DNA from: Punctularia strigosozonata HHB-11173 SS5
Lineage: Eukaryota; Basidiomycota; Agaricomycetes; Corticiales; Punctulariaceae
Reading direction: 5' to 3'
NCBI RefSeq assembly: GCF_000264995.1
Contig: NW_006767438.1
Location: 789,989-853,988, forward strand
DNA: 64,000 nucleotides
This document shows positions 11,271-24,220 of this stretch, piece by piece (position 1 is the stretch's first letter; every line of letters starts with the position of its first letter). The notes beneath the pieces were generated by a model. The model was given only the letters and a program-made list of their open reading frames with translations. It had not been told where the DNA came from and searched no databases. The position numbers and the translations under genes were made by a program.

Positions 11271-14200
11271 GGAGCTCGACGAGCAGGAATATAACCTTCA
11301 AGATCGGGTGAGGCGTGCGATCTTATAAGCAACCCTTCGAGTGGCTGGCGAGTTTCCAGGGCCATATTCGTTCGTGTACCATCCGTATCAGGAGGAATGT
11401 ATCCCAAGCATCTGGAAGCCGCCCTTCGATTCTCCTGTGGATGATGTCGAAATGTGACCAATACCTCGCTCGTTCTTGCTTGACCGTGTAAGCCTGCAGA
11501 TAGATAAGCCCCAAGACCGCGGGGACATGTCGGCTTCCGAGAGATCCTTACAAGAAGTATCCAGAGGATCCAACAGCATCGAGAAACTGCAGGACCTAGA
11601 CACGGAGCATGTATCCTGGCCGGTACACGTCGGTATCGATGAACGATGCACTTTCAGGCACCGGAACGAAACCTGCAGGGTCAACCTTGCGAATATGCGC
11701 GTCTCTCATGTTGATCGGCTCGCTTCGAAAGCCGATCGTTCACTGGTGAATGTTGACGCTGTCGTGTCGGAAGGCCGGTCAAGTAACTGCTTCATCGCGG
11801 CATCGTGAGGGCTCCCGCGCGGTGCAAGCGGGGTAATATCGGTTCTTGGTGTTTATAACTACTGAAACTCAAGAAGGCGCGGCGGTCGACGAGTGCGTCA
11901 CATACGCAAGTCATCTGGCTTCTCGACATTCGGCTAGGAGGAGCATAAAGAGCATGGAATCCCATGATTAAACAATGCTCGGTCTGTGCAATAAAGCAGA
12001 GCGTCGTTAGAAATCACGAAACGGAACATTCATTCAACCTCACTGAGGGATATCGTGGCTCTCAGCCGCCAATACGGCCGTATATCGAGGCATATGTGAG
12101 GATATATGCAGGTCTCTTTCGTGGCAATCTATTCGCAGTAGATCGGAAGGATCCTGGCTGGAGATGACGGAGGTTTGCGATAAGCCAGGTCGTCGTGCGA
12201 ACGAAAGACTGAGGGACATTCGCCCCTCTTGGTCACAGCTACCATCGTAGATCCGGCCGTCACGACCAGAGGATAGAAGAGACGTTCTGAGAGGGCTTCA
12301 TTATGAGGGCACGCGTCACCACGTAACCAGGCGTGGGTTGCGGGTATGACCCTGCAGTGACTGATCTCTGCAAGGCATTAATTTCAGTTTTCTTCCCCCA
12401 GCAAGCGCATATGTCCACCAAGAGGTGAGCTAATCGACGTACCGTGTTATAATATCATGCCCTCAACAGTGTTTTGCTATTCCACCTGCATCCATAACCT
12501 TGACTGACAGCTCGGTTGGGCATCACACTTCTGAATTAACACAACGCTCTCGATTCTGTGTCTGCAACACTTCAGATCCCGAGTTAAGAGATATGCAGAT
12601 AGTCAATCTCAAGCACATACGACACGGTAAAGCAGAATGCGCGCAACCTTGTGGGGATGATACAAGCAAACACGACAATGCGCAGCAGTTCCACCTCCCA
12701 GTCATCGCTCGACGTTGGATCTGTCCTTCCCATCGTCGGCGCAGGTGTAGGTTTTGTTTGAAAATCGATTGCAAAAATCATCTGAGCTCTGCAACGGAGA
12801 ATGGCTTTAATCACTGCCAGGGTTCCGCATTACGAACGAAGTCTGGATTACTTTTGCTACGGAAATCCATATTTCATATAAAATGGCTGGTTCAGATGCG
12901 GTTGAGACATAAAGTACAAACATACTTTCAACCAAATAATATATCCTTATAAGGCAGGTCACCTACCATATAAGTATATATTACTTGTGCAAGCTATCTT
13001 TGTATGGAATGTAACAATCACATTTGAACCAGCCATTTGATATGAAATATGGATTTCCGTAGAAAAAGTAATCCAGACTTAGTTCGTAATGCGGAACCCT
13101 GGCAGTGAATGACCGTAACAGAGCGAGTTGAACTTGTGCTGCAGCGTGCCAGCGGTCAATGCAGTCATTCATATTCACGTGGTTCATTGAAATTCCGCGC
13201 GCCTGACCGTCTCCATTTTCGGTTGATACACTGCCAGCGTTTCTGCTAACGCTTACGAAATTCGACTGGCTGTGCGCCGCTCTTCATGCTTCAAGTCCTC
13301 ATTCGATCATCCAGGCTACATCGAAGAGATCGAGCGTGTACTCATCGAGCATTATCGACGCTGCAATGATATTGACTACGCAATCCGTAACCTATTGTGA
13401 GACAACCTGAGCCGCGATTTCGACGCGGCCTGACTTACAACGCTTAATGTGCTGCATTCAAGCTTGTCTCACCCATGTCGTGTCTTACGGAGTTACAAGA
13501 CACTCTCAAGCCGCTCGGACCGGGTCATACTAGTCGCGCGCTTCACGCTTAATACTCTATCTTGGATCTCTCTCCGAGTCGACGTGAATACCGCTGCAGC
13601 AGATCAGACTGGCGGTGATCCACAAAAGGCATGGTTACGTCAAACAGCATCCAAGCTATGTCCCACTGGCGTCTCGTGGGATCACGAAGGCTATCTGATG
13701 CGGGGGTCAAACATCACGTACGCATTTCAGAGGCGATGGTGTCGTGGACGTGCATCCCCGGATAGCTCGACAAGTGGCCGTGCTCTGCATGCTCCTTGAA
13801 ACTCGCATACTACCGATACGGGTATGCTATCATCATGAAGTCTGATGACATACCGATGCAATCGGGATGGAAAATCCGGACAACAGCGCGACGAATTATG
13901 GTCTGAGACGCGGCATATGTCGCATCGCTCATGTGCTGTTTTTTGTCGCAACGTCAAAACTTTTGCGACACAGCACCCTGACGTCTTCAAAGAACTCACG
14001 GTGTCAGATTCCCTGTTCCTCTCAGTGATACAGCTACCCTTCCAAAAGCGGGTAATCCGCACTGCAGTTTCAGTGAGTAAAGCGGACAAGTTTGAGTACG
14101 ATGACTCACCAGTGGCCCAGTGATGGTGCGTTTCTCACTGCAAGTGAACATATATGGCCCGCGCCGAAACGTGGGATGAATGCATGCACCGGATCAACGG

Positions 14201-14631
14201 GTGTACGTTGACAGATTTCATATCGATGAATCGTGCTCATATTCCCCAGTACTGCATGTTGCCGCACCCTGTCCTTACCACCCGATTTGAAAGGACAAAA
14301 GTGGGAAATGAGGGCTTCACTTCCGTCGTTTCCTGCGAAATTGCCACGGAACACCCAAATAGGCTTCTCACTTCTTTTGTCTTCCATCTCCTGGGAACGT
14401 TTCGCGAAGCTCGGACGCTCAGAACAATAAGGAACGTTTTGCGAAGCTGACGTTCATCTGGATGCCCTCCGCCGCGATGGTAATATATGTATGGGACTGT
14501 GGCACGCTGCGCCGTTCGGGTATATCATCATCGTGCGCCACAAGCCAGATCGTGCGGCGTTCTTTGCTTTCCGCACGATATATTAGGGAGCGAATCGACG
14601 TTCGCTCCTGGTGTCCCTCCATCTCACTCGC
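11271..14631. other. 3.3-kb gene-poor stretch
   Basis: No gene could be supported. A minus-strand fragment at 11323-11514 (reading ...HFDIIHRRIEGRLPDAWD...) has a protein-like composition but no family hallmark and could be an exon relic. The stretch contains a long imperfect palindrome at about 12785-13130. The remainder is AT-richer than the genes around it. Confidence 0.4.
12785..13130. repeat. Long imperfect palindrome (inverted repeat)
   Basis: The left arm (about 12785-12966) and the reverse complement of the right arm (about 12967-13130) match along most of their length. Clear shared stretches are CACTGCCAGGGTTCCGCA, TGGATTACTTTT and GGAAATCCATATTTCATAT. The match weakens towards the centre, where TAATATATCCTTATAAGG faces its near complement. 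No transposase frame lies inside. It could be a foldback or MITE-like element, or an inverted duplication. Confidence 0.7.
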
Positions 14632-15930
14632 GATGAAGAGAGTCCTAGCACTCCATGGCCTCGGTCAATCCGCTCGCATCTTTCGTCATAAGGTGGTGGC
14701 ATTGCTCTCCCTTCGGACATTACTACATGTTAACACGTCTGACTCCAGCTTCGGTTCATCGAAACCATGTGTGAGGACGACATCGAGTTCGGTGCGCTCC
14801 TCCCTCGATCAGCAGTCACCATATCTCACCTGTTCCTAGTTTATCTTGAAGCCCCGAGAGTACTCCTTCCCGTCGACATGTCTTCCGAACACTTCGGAGA
14901 TATATCGGATACCTCAATTGGGCGGTACTGGTGGAGATATCAGCACACGGTGTCCGATGTCGAGGCTGTTATAGAGACTCTTTCCAAAGTGCGCAATTTC
15001 CTGGAAGTCAACGGGCCGTTCCATGTATGCTCTTATTCCACCTCCCAACGGGACGTCGCCGCTCTAATCCTCTCTTGATATGTGAAATAGGGAGTCGTTG
15101 GATTTAGTCAAGGTGCCGCTCTGGCCGCCATGATCACTGGATGGGTGCGCACCCTTCACCCTTCGCATGCGCCGCATATTGAACGATCATGAATTTGTGA
15201 TTGTCGCAGCTCGAACGGCCGGAGATGCAGCCTCACTTTCGTGGAGTAGATCACCCTCCCTTGTGAGTAACATTCGTCCATGACGCCATGATCAAAGCCG
15301 ACGCGCTACTCGGCGTAGTGAATTTACCGTGTTGTTGTCTGGCTTCATCATACCATCGCCCTTGTTCGAACTTCCCAGTTGCATCTACACGCCTGCCTTG
15401 GTGGTAATTGGATACCATGACACAATTGTGAAGCCAGAGTGGACGATGGAATTAGCCAATCGCTTCAATTCTGTCCGCGTCGAGGTTCATCCAGGAGGTG
15501 CGCGCTCACGTTTTCGCGCTTCCCACCTAGAGCTCACCATCTCGCAGGCCATTTCGTTCCGCGCAGCAAGACCTGGAGACGCTTTTGGATTGATTATTTC
15601 TTGTCCATCTCTGCCACGGATCCTCACTCTGTTATACCCACGCCGGCGCTTACCGACGCGTCTTGGGGATCATCTGCCCCTCCTTCTCCACTAAGCTCAC
15701 CTGACTGCGTCAAGCTAACTCTGGCGTTCGAAGAGTATGATCCTGACGCGCTTAGAGGGGATCCCTTTTCGGAGTGTAAACCCTCGGCATGCTTCAGAAT
15801 CCCGCCACCCACTCCGGTGTGGTCGCAATTCGCTTTTCAACAAGAGCTCCCCGTCGCCGATAGTGTTGACATCCCCGCACGATGTGGGGACTATACATCA
15901 ACCCTGATAAACCTTTGGAGAGAGTGCTGA
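14632..15930 (+). CDS. FSH1-family serine hydrolase, copy A
   Basis: The ATG at 14632 opens with MKRVLALHGLGQ, the N-terminal strand and oxyanion loop typical of the FSH1 (family of serine hydrolases 1) alpha/beta fold. Several short exons follow. They encode LEAPRVLLPVD, YWWRY, the nucleophile elbow GFSQGA at about 15090-15125, SGFIIPSP, the acid loop VIGYHDTIVKPEW and the histidine motif HFVPR. The Ser-Asp-His triad is therefore complete. The C-terminal exon adds a Pro/Ser-rich tail to the stop at 15930. FSH1 proteins are cytosolic esterases and often occur in fungal secondary-metabolite loci. Copy B lies 3.2 kb downstream in the same orientation. Confidence 0.82.
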
Positions 15931-16207
15931 CAGCAGTCGGGATCTTCTGTTCAGTTTGTTCGTACGCGTTCCATGTGTTCTTTCGCTTTCATCCGCGCAT
16001 TGTGTTCCTTTAGGGTAAATCTTCGGCAGTCTACTTCAACTTCACTTCGATTACAGCATTTACTCGTGTACGCTTATGTGTCCGATGAAATCACGTTCCT
16101 GCAATGACTCCACTCACTGGTATAATGTTCCCGCAAGCTGGAAGTGGTGGACGTAGACGGCCTCCTCAATACTAGGCAAGAAATGAGTCGCGGTGAGATC
16201 AACGAGC

Positions 16208-17954
16208 TCATTTCTTGGCTTTCATAATGTCATCGAACTCCATATTGCGGATGTCATTCTGCACGATTTGCAAGACCTTGTCCTTGAGGTGATGCTTAAC
16301 ACGGAAGAACACGCGAGCGCTCCCTGCACAATGACTCGTATCAAATTGTCGGTTCTGAAGGGCCAAAATCCAGAGTGACTGACCTTCATTGGCGTGCCAT
16401 TCTCCCTGCTCGTTTTGGGTCGGGTTGCCTGGCCAAATGCGGAAGTAGCGTTCCCAAGCGTCGTGGACGTGGAACCGCGCCTTGCCAGGATACCCGAAGT
16501 GTGTACCGGTCCACGGCACCCTGTCGCAAGATCTCGTACATCAGAATAATGCCAGAAAGATGACGGAGGGGGTGACCGACCGGTAAAGGTTGTTTATCGC
16601 CGCTCCCCCATCCCAGGGGAACCACCACTGGCATCGGTTCTCGTTGGAGCTGCGAGTGTACAGCTCCTCAGAGATCGCGACCACGCGCCTGACGTAGTCC
16701 GGGTCGCGGGAGGTCGCAATAGTATTGCGAATGACTGACGCGATAGGCCTTGTAGAGAAATAGTTAGAATCGTAGCAGGGCCACAGAACCTAGCCGCGAC
16801 GTCACCCTATCTGGAACTTCGCGTCATCCGGTATTCTGTCTGAGTACTTGGTAAGAGTGATGTTCCCCGCGGAGGATGCCGGCGGTGGTGTGTAATCGCT
16901 GCCTTCAGCAGCAACCACGCCTCTATACTATCGGGGGTCGTCATGACGGCGCCCATATCAGAGAGTTCGAAGAGACTCACGTCTATGACGTTCATTAACC
17001 ATTTGATAGGCTCTTCGTCGGCGCGGTTGAGAACCGTGATCAGGTATGCCGCGAAAGCATCCTAGGTGCTGACCTTAACGCCTGAACTCTTCTCAGCGAA
17101 GACGCGCATCTTCTGTAGCTGATTCTTCGAGAACTGGAGATCGATGCGAGACGTGGACTCCATTATGTTCTGGTACATAGCAAAGAACTGCTCCGCCGAG
17201 TAGTCCACCGCGAGGTGTGGCACGAGACGGACAGTATCGGTGAGGGCGGAACGCTCGAGAGTAGGCGGATCCGTCATGTACTTCTCAAAGGTGGGAACGA
17301 AACACGGTTTGGCCCCTACGTAGCAATTCGTGAGATTGTCCATGAATCGCCAAAACGTGAGTCCGTCGCCTAGCAGCAAAGGATGAGTCAAGGAAAGGCG
17401 GCAAATCGAGTAACCGCGTACCCAGACGATGGTACCAGCTTGGTCCAAAGCTGAACTCGTTGGTGACCTCCCAGTACGTCAGCTTGAACCGCACGAGCGG
17501 CTCGTCGTTATGGCTGGTCGGAGCGTAGCTCCATGGCAAGAATTCCGGGTTCCTCTCGCACATGAACTCTACCTCAGGGCGAGGATCGACCGAACTGCGA
17601 TGGACAGTGATAGATATCGCAGAGTTTGTCAGAGCTATATACCACTTTCCGGTCTCCGGATCCGAACGAAGGCGACCGGCTGCGTGGGGGTAGTCGTGGA
17701 GGGCGGCGGCGAGAGCGGTCTTGAGCCCTTCAAGATGAATTGGGCCGGGTAAGAACCACCCTCCATCAAGCTATACGCAATATAGGTTTAGATCGATGTA
17801 TTAGAGTCAACAGATTGTTGCTCACGCTCGCAAAGATCAGGTCTGTACCGGGAATCGGGATCTTTTCGAGGTCACCGAGGAGAGTTGGCGTGTTTGGTTT
17901 CACCCAATGAATTTCATCTCTCGACGAGGCATAGGAAGCGTTCTGAGAAGGCAT
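16208..17954 (-). CDS. BAHD-like acyltransferase (transferase family PF02458 type)
   Basis: Minus-strand exons from the ATG at 17954 (IHWVKPN...) to the stop at 16208 encode a protein of about 450-500 aa. The second exon reads GPIHLEGLKTAL and HDYPHAAGRLR, the N-terminal pattern of fungal acyl-CoA-dependent transferases. The next carries SHPLLLGDGLTFWRF at the place of the catalytic HxxxD-type motif. The C-terminal half contains FGYPGKARF, corresponding to the structural DFGWG motif. These enzymes move an acyl group from a CoA thioester to an alcohol or amine. The exact HxxxD spacing looks altered (H-P-L-L-L-G-D), so activity is not assured. Position between two FSH1 hydrolases suggests metabolite tailoring, which is inference. 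Confidence 0.72.
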
Positions 17955-19141
17955 TTAAAGTCCTTGTGCTTGAGATTGTCGGTTCGTAGTTATCAGCGGC
18001 AAGCTTAACGACACCCTTGACGTTGCCATGTTTTCCTCGCAAGTTAATCCTGGCCGAGCGTTGGCCGTTGTCATACTTGCTGGGTTGAAAATATGAGATT
18101 GATCGATCGGTCGGACATAATTTGCACTCTGTCGCCGAAGGACGAGAGCAAGTGAGGCGGAGTATACGACATTGAGTTGCCAAATCCCATCTCAGGCGAT
18201 CAGTGCAGTAGGGCTATACCGGTCAATGTTCAGCAGCGGAAAGAGCCGTTTTCGAAATTCGCACGCCCACGTCGGACAAAGCTCTGCGGGAGTGGATCGT
18301 TTACCTCTGACGCCCGCATCACAGACAACATTGGTCGCCGTCATGCCAGCGTCGTCTGGCCTTGATCCAATTCTTGCATCAATTGTCGTGCTAGAAAAGA
18401 ATGTGGAAATATCACCCCTGGCCTCGCTTTGACTCGTGGCATTGCGCCGGGAGCGGGTTGCTATGTCGCTGGCACGCGAAACAGCCGAGAAATATTTGTC
18501 GCTCCCGCTCCGCGTCTACAAATCGGGGCAGAACAATGAGGCATCTTGCAGGAGACGGCGCTCCGGGCGTGCGGGTCGGCACCCAGCCCGCTTGTGTAAG
18601 CTTGAATTGAATTTGCCTAACTCACCCTGTGCCAATCGTGACCGACGACGCCCGCAACTGAAACCCCAGCCGCCCCAATTTGGCCAGCCGTCTCTCGCAG
18701 CGAGGTTCTTTGCGCTCCTGAATTCGAATAACTCGTTCGCTTGTCACGAACTGGTTCTCCCTGGTCCTTGGAGGTGGTCGCTATGCCGCTCAAACGCGCT
18801 CCGCGTCTATACAGGGGCTAGCGAACGTCGCTTGGCTGCATTGCATTCGCGTATCGATGACGGCGATCTTTGTGACGTGCGTAGACGACTCAGTCGGCGC
18901 TTGATCAACTCGGCGCGGAGATTGACAAATGGGAACCCCGTCCCTTGCGCCTGCGAGCTTCGGAATGGTTTCGTGGCAGGTGCCCGTACATATTGAGGCC
19001 TCGCACCTTCATGGCCTGCGTAAGTGTACCCAACTCCACGCGCGCAAGGCGTGAATCTTATTATACTCTAATCTAGACCTCCCTTAACTCTCGTCGTGCC
19101 CCAAACCCCACGCATTTCGGCATCCCCAGATCAACTGCACC
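17955..19141. other. 1.2-kb intergenic stretch
   Basis: Long open frames on the plus strand (18172-18432 and 18436-18996) are arginine- and serine-rich with no conserved motif, and are not called. The stretch probably holds the divergent promoters of the BAHD-like gene and FSH1 copy B. Confidence 0.35.
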
Positions 19142-20609
19142 ATGAAGCGAGTACTTGCGCTGCACGGTCATTTCCAGAACGCTCGTGTCCTTCGAGGAAA
19201 GGTACGTCGATATGCGTGCTTCATATGGCGCCCGCGGCTCAGACTCTTGCTCCTCCAGCTCGAGCACATCCAATCCGCGTGCAAGGACTACATAGAATTT
19301 GGTACGACGGCACCTTCACTAGTGATGCGCCACGAGATTAACTTATTCCCGAGCAGTTACACTAGATGCGCCTCATATACTATATCCAGTCGATCCTCCG
19401 TCCTCTATGTCAGTGGCATCGTCCTCGTCCTTGGCAACATCTCGCCGGTTCGAGAACGACGAGCATGATCTTCGCCCGCGTTGCTGGTGGCGTTATCTTG
19501 CCGATACCCACGACACGGACGCAGTAATAGAATCCCTAGCTCATATTCGCGCTTTCTTGGAAGAACACGGTCCGTTCGATGTGAGTGTCGACGCGGACCG
19601 ATATCTAGATGCGAGATTTGACACGAGATTTCAGGGTCTCCTCGGCTTCAGCCAAGGTTCCGCCATGGCTGCCATGGTCGCCGGATGGGTGAGTGAGATA
19701 AATTTCAGGGGATAACTTTACCAACGTCCTCGGTAGCTTGAAGAACCCGAGATGCAGCCGCATTTCAAGAACGTTGATCATCCTCCTTTGTGAGCACTCC
19801 GCTGTGTTAGCCCGCTCCTGACTAACAACGGAATCGCGTAGTCAATTTGTTATCTTGATATCTGGTTTCATCATTCCCTCGCCTCTATTTCCGCTCCCAG
19901 CGAAGATAAAGGCGCCTTCGCTGCATGTTATCGGCTATAACGACACCATGGTCAAGCCAGAGTGGCCCAAGGATCTGGCTCGGCGTTTCGACAGCGCTGG
20001 TGCCAGAGTGGAGATGCACGAGGGTGGTTTGTAACATTTCTTTCCGTTTACTAGCCCTAAAATGTGATTCTCATTTTCTGCGTGATAGGCCACTTCATCC
20101 CGCGCCGTGCTGCTTGGACGCAGTTCTTCGCCGAGTGGCTCGCGTCGGCTGCCACGTTGTGCGACTCGCCGTACTCCACAGCGCCGTCCACGCCGGACCT
20201 GTCCTCGTCGTCCTCGATATCCTCCAGGAAGTCCAACGAAGGCGCTGTATCTCCCTACTTGTTGACACCTGTAAATCGGGTCATGGAGCTGACGGACAGC
20301 GGCACTCGAATCGTCGATGTTCACGACGCGGTTGAGTCTCCCTTGGGCAAGTACGGGAGCGATGATTCCGCGAAGATAAGCATTATCCGGCCTTATGCGA
20401 AGACGGACAACGTCGATATCATGCGTTTCGTGAAGATGGCGAGCGAGACGCTCTCTCGGCACGTGGAGAGCACGCCCTCCACGTATGAGACCATCAAGTC
20501 TCCGACCCCAGCGAGATATCACGATGAGCTCATTCTTTATATCGAGGTTCAGAACCCAGATGGTACCATTTCACTGGTTGAATCGGAACCTGTATCCCCG
20601 CGAATCTGA
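19142..20609 (+). CDS. FSH1-family serine hydrolase, copy B
   Basis: The gene starts MKRVLALHGHFQ and follows the same exon order as copy A. It has a first exon of 60 nt, then LEHIQSACKDYIEF, then a Ser-rich loop with RCWWRYLAD. The nucleophile elbow GFSQGS lies near 19635-19680. The acid loop is VIGYNDTMVKPEW and the histidine motif HFIPR is near 20095. The triad is complete. The C-terminal exon, to the stop at 20609, adds about 160 residues of Ser/Thr-rich and charged sequence beyond the usual FSH1 fold. It is a tandem paralogue of the gene at 14632 and shares its strand. Confidence 0.82.
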
Positions 20610-21501
20610 GCGTCCCTCCCTACCTTTCTCATCATGTATGATTGCGCCTGCCGTAATTGTGTGTTTGGCTTCACGTATGTTCAACGGACTGACAATGCAT
20701 ATTATTCTCTTTTTTTTTGCTGGAGTGTAACATAGACTGTACTTAGTTTGCGTCAAATGAGTCGCCTGCCAACTTGATAAACCAAATGAGGAAGGTGTGC
20801 GCGAAGCATAGCCATCGGACGTCACCCATCGGCCAAAAAAAAACTGTTGCTCGTCTCTTGCAACCACATCGACGCCCGCCGACCAGAACGTTTTCCCATT
20901 TAGCCCGCCGTGACCGGGCCACGGAAATGCACTATCTTGAGCCCCACGTATCGGCACTGCATTGCGCGCTCGAAATCACCCAGGGAAACATCAGAGCCTA
21001 CCATGTATCGGGATGCAGAGGGCTTGCCTCTTCTTTCCAGCGCGCGCATTCCATTCCGATAACGCGCTGTCGCTTCGACCTGCCACTGGATTCATTAATG
21101 GTCTGCGGATGTCTCGCATCCGGCGCGTCTTCGTCGTGGGGGCATGATCGGAACGCTTATGTACGACGCTGCGCTCGTTATGGACAACGATATGCGTCAC
21201 TGTCCCACCTGTGAACCAGAAGAACGTTTGCTGAACGGCCTTCCCTGGACGATCGTGCTCTCCGAACACGTGTCAGTGCAAATAAGTACGCACGTATTGG
21301 TTTCCGGGCACGGACCCTCAGCGCTAAGCTGTTTATGGTTGACGCGTTTATCGATGCGCTACAAGCACACAAAAAGAGCCGTTCAAAAATCTACGTCTCA
21401 GTGATAAAAAATCATCCCGGTGTAACTACTTCGTCTCCACTGCGACATCATGGACTCCAGCAGGTAAGCCAATCCGATTATGTCCGTTCTATCCGAGTCT
21501 C
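20610..21501. other. 0.9-kb spacer
   Basis: This is the 3' flank of FSH1 copy B and the promoter side of the terpene-cyclase gene. There is a T8 run at 20711. No gene is supported. Confidence 0.4.
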
Positions 21502-23332
21502 ATGCTAGCGCTCCTCTTCAGAGACATCATAGCCCGCGTCCTCAATCTCGTGTCTGACCGCCTCTTCCGGTCTTATTCGACGATGTCCCAGACGCTTCAT
21601 GCAACCCCTCTACCCATGCTGACCCGGTCGGAGTCCGGCACATCCTCGAGCAGGTATACAGGAGCCGGCACTCCCGCGTCTTCAACTTCGTCTGCCACAG
21701 ACGTCGAGGACTCCTTCCAGAAGTCGAGATCTCCCTCCCCCCGTTCATGTGGCCGACCTCTTCCTACTCTCGAGGAGCCCAGTCCCAGCGCCGCGCCTCG
21801 CTGCGACACGCTCATTTTCGATCTTGGCGACGTTCTTTTTACCTGGTCCGCCGAGACCAAGACGACGATCTCCCCCAAGCTCCTTCACAAGATTCTTCGC
21901 TCCGCAACCTGGTTCGCGTACGAGAAGGGGGACCTTGGCGAGGAGGAATGCTACGCCCTCGTGGCGAACGAGTTCGGCGTCCCTGCCTCTGAGGTCGCCG
22001 CCGCGTTCCAGGGCGCTCGTGATTCTCTAAAGGGTAGCCCTGACATGATCAACCTCATTCGAGCTCTCAAGCTCGCATCTCCTCACCTTCGCGTTTTCGC
22101 CATGTCCAACATCTCTGCTCCTGACTGGGCCGTGCTTCGCGGGAAGGCACCTGCTGAAGAGTGGGCCCTTTTTGATAGGGTGTTCACATCCGCGGAGGCG
22201 CGCGAGCGGAAGCCCAATCTTGGCTTCTACCGCCATGTTCTTGCTACCACAGGCGTCGACCCTCTACAGGCGGCGTTCGTGGACGATAAGCTGGAGAATG
22301 TGCTCAGCGCGCGCTCTGTTGGTCTACACGGCGTCGTATTCGACTCTTTTGAGTCTGTGTCGAAGCAATTGTGGAATCTTGTATCGGATCCCCGGGAGCG
22401 AGCGCTCAGGTACCTCGACGCCAACGCCAAGCGGCTTGATTCCGTCACCGACACCGGCATCGTCCTGCGGGAGAATTTCGCCCAACTTCTCATTCTCGAG
22501 GCGACAGGGAATCGCGAACTTGTCAACTATGTCGAGCACCCCCGCCTGTTCAACTTCTTCCAAGGTACTTTTTGATTGGATACGTAGGATCGGCCACGAA
22601 CTAATTTTCTCTCAGGCGAGGGCGTCTTCACGACCGCACAGTTTCCTTGTGACCTTGATACGACGTCCATAGGGCTCACCGTGGCCCCCCACATCGATGA
22701 CGCTACGAAACGCAGCGTCATGGACGAGATGGTCACCTACCTCAACAAGGACGGGATTATTCAGACGTACTTCGACCGCAGTCGGCCTCGTATCGGTAAG
22801 TCCACGAACGATTTCGATACCTTGAAAGTAGTCCTGATTCGCGTGCGTTAAAGATCCGATTGTCTGTATCAACGTCTTGACCCTCTTTCATTCGAACGGT
22901 CGCGGCGACGAACTCGCCGCTACCCTGGACTGGGTCTACGACAATCTGCAACATCACGCGTACAAAGACGGAACCTACTACTACTACGGCCCGGACACAT
23001 TCCTTTTCTTCCTTTCGCGCCTCATGTCCGTATCGCCGACGGTACACGCGCGCTTCGCGCCGCTCTTCTCGCGACGCGTCTTGGAACGCTTTGGCGCCGA
23101 GGGGGATGCGATGGCTCTAGCCATGCGCATAATCGCTGCGTCAAAGGTTCAATTCTGCGATACCGTTGACTATCAGAGGCTGCTCGATATGCAGGAAGTT
23201 GATGGAAGCTGGCCGGTGGGCTGGGTTTACAAATATGGAGGCGCCGACATCGTCATCGGCAATAAGGGCTTGACCACCGCCCTCGCTATCGAAGCCGTCG
23301 AGGCAGTCAGGAGCCTTCACGCTGTATTGTAG
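21502..23332 (+). CDS. HAD-like / class II terpene cyclase fusion (drimane-type sesquiterpene synthase family)
   Basis: Three exons (21502-22564, 22616-22795, 22854-23332) give 573 aa. After a Ser-rich N terminus of about 95 residues, a HAD-like domain begins with IFDLGDVLF (motif I) and continues with MSNIS (motif II) and KPNLGFYRH, then FVDDKLEN (motifs III and IV). The second half carries CDLDTTSIGL, which is the DxDTT proton-donor motif of class II terpene cyclases. The repeat-rich alpha-barrel tail ends in DGSWPVGWVYKYG. HAD plus DxDTT is the layout of fungal drimenyl- or albicanyl-diphosphate synthases of the AstC/AncC type, which protonate and cyclise farnesyl diphosphate. Product identity is not readable from sequence. 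An ATG at 21583 could be an alternative start. Confidence 0.85.
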
Positions 23333-24220
23333 AGTACTAAATCATCGCCGATATAAACGAGGACGTTTGCCGTGATAACATTATTGAGTCATATACTACG
23401 GTTGTTGAAATTCATGACAGCTTGCCATCTCGCACTAAAGGTACATCCAAGACTATATACAAAGGTAGGAAGATGAGCTGCCTTGTCTGATTATTCGTGA
23501 CTCGTGAGCGCGGACTATAATCAACACTGTTGGAGGCCTCGGCGTTTACGTGAATATACGAAGATCTTATACAGTACTGATCACCAGCAACCTCGTGGCG
23601 CCGCAAATCGACGTAAGCAACGTTGGCCGGCGGGACCTGGAGAACGGTGTTACGTACCAACTTCAACGAGCTCTGTTGTGTTCGGGAGAGTATCGGCGGC
23701 GCGACGTTTGCGAGCCACAGTCACGGTTTCAAATTTAGTCTCCCTTATTGGCCGACGATCTACGTACACGGGGTGATGGTCGCGGGCCTAGCCTCTCTCC
23801 CAGGGGCATTCAAGTCAAACGTAGTGGCATTGCCAAGTTTCGCCACTCCGCCGCCATGCGACACCCCCACCGCCCGCGCTCCCGCCCCCGCGGCCTGGCG
23901 ATAACTGCAACGAAACTGTAGAATTGGCAGCCCTTCACATCATTACCGTACGTCGCCACCCTGGGCATCCACGAGATCCCCGATTCGATCCCGCTGTCTT
24001 CGCCTTAACTGCGTCCTGGAGCAAGCGCGTTGAAAGAATATTCGCACGTCATCGCGAATCCCGGCGATTCATTGCAATTGAGAGTTGTACAATCGAAGCC
24101 ATACTGCAGAACAGCATTTGATGGACGGAAAGCATCTGGAGTATCGAGAACTAACCCTTGGATGCAGTTTCGCCATAAGTGACCGGAGAAGAACAAGAAG
24201 AGCACGCGTAACGATAACTA
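23333..24220. other. 0.9-kb spacer between convergent genes
   Basis: This lies between the 3' ends of the terpene cyclase (+) and SDR3 (-). Short plus-strand open frames at 23504-23904 have no hallmark. Nothing else is seen. Confidence 0.4.

Noticed and set aside
18436-18996. 186-codon plus-strand frame
   Set aside because: Arg/Ser-rich low-information sequence between two genes with no supporting exon or motif.
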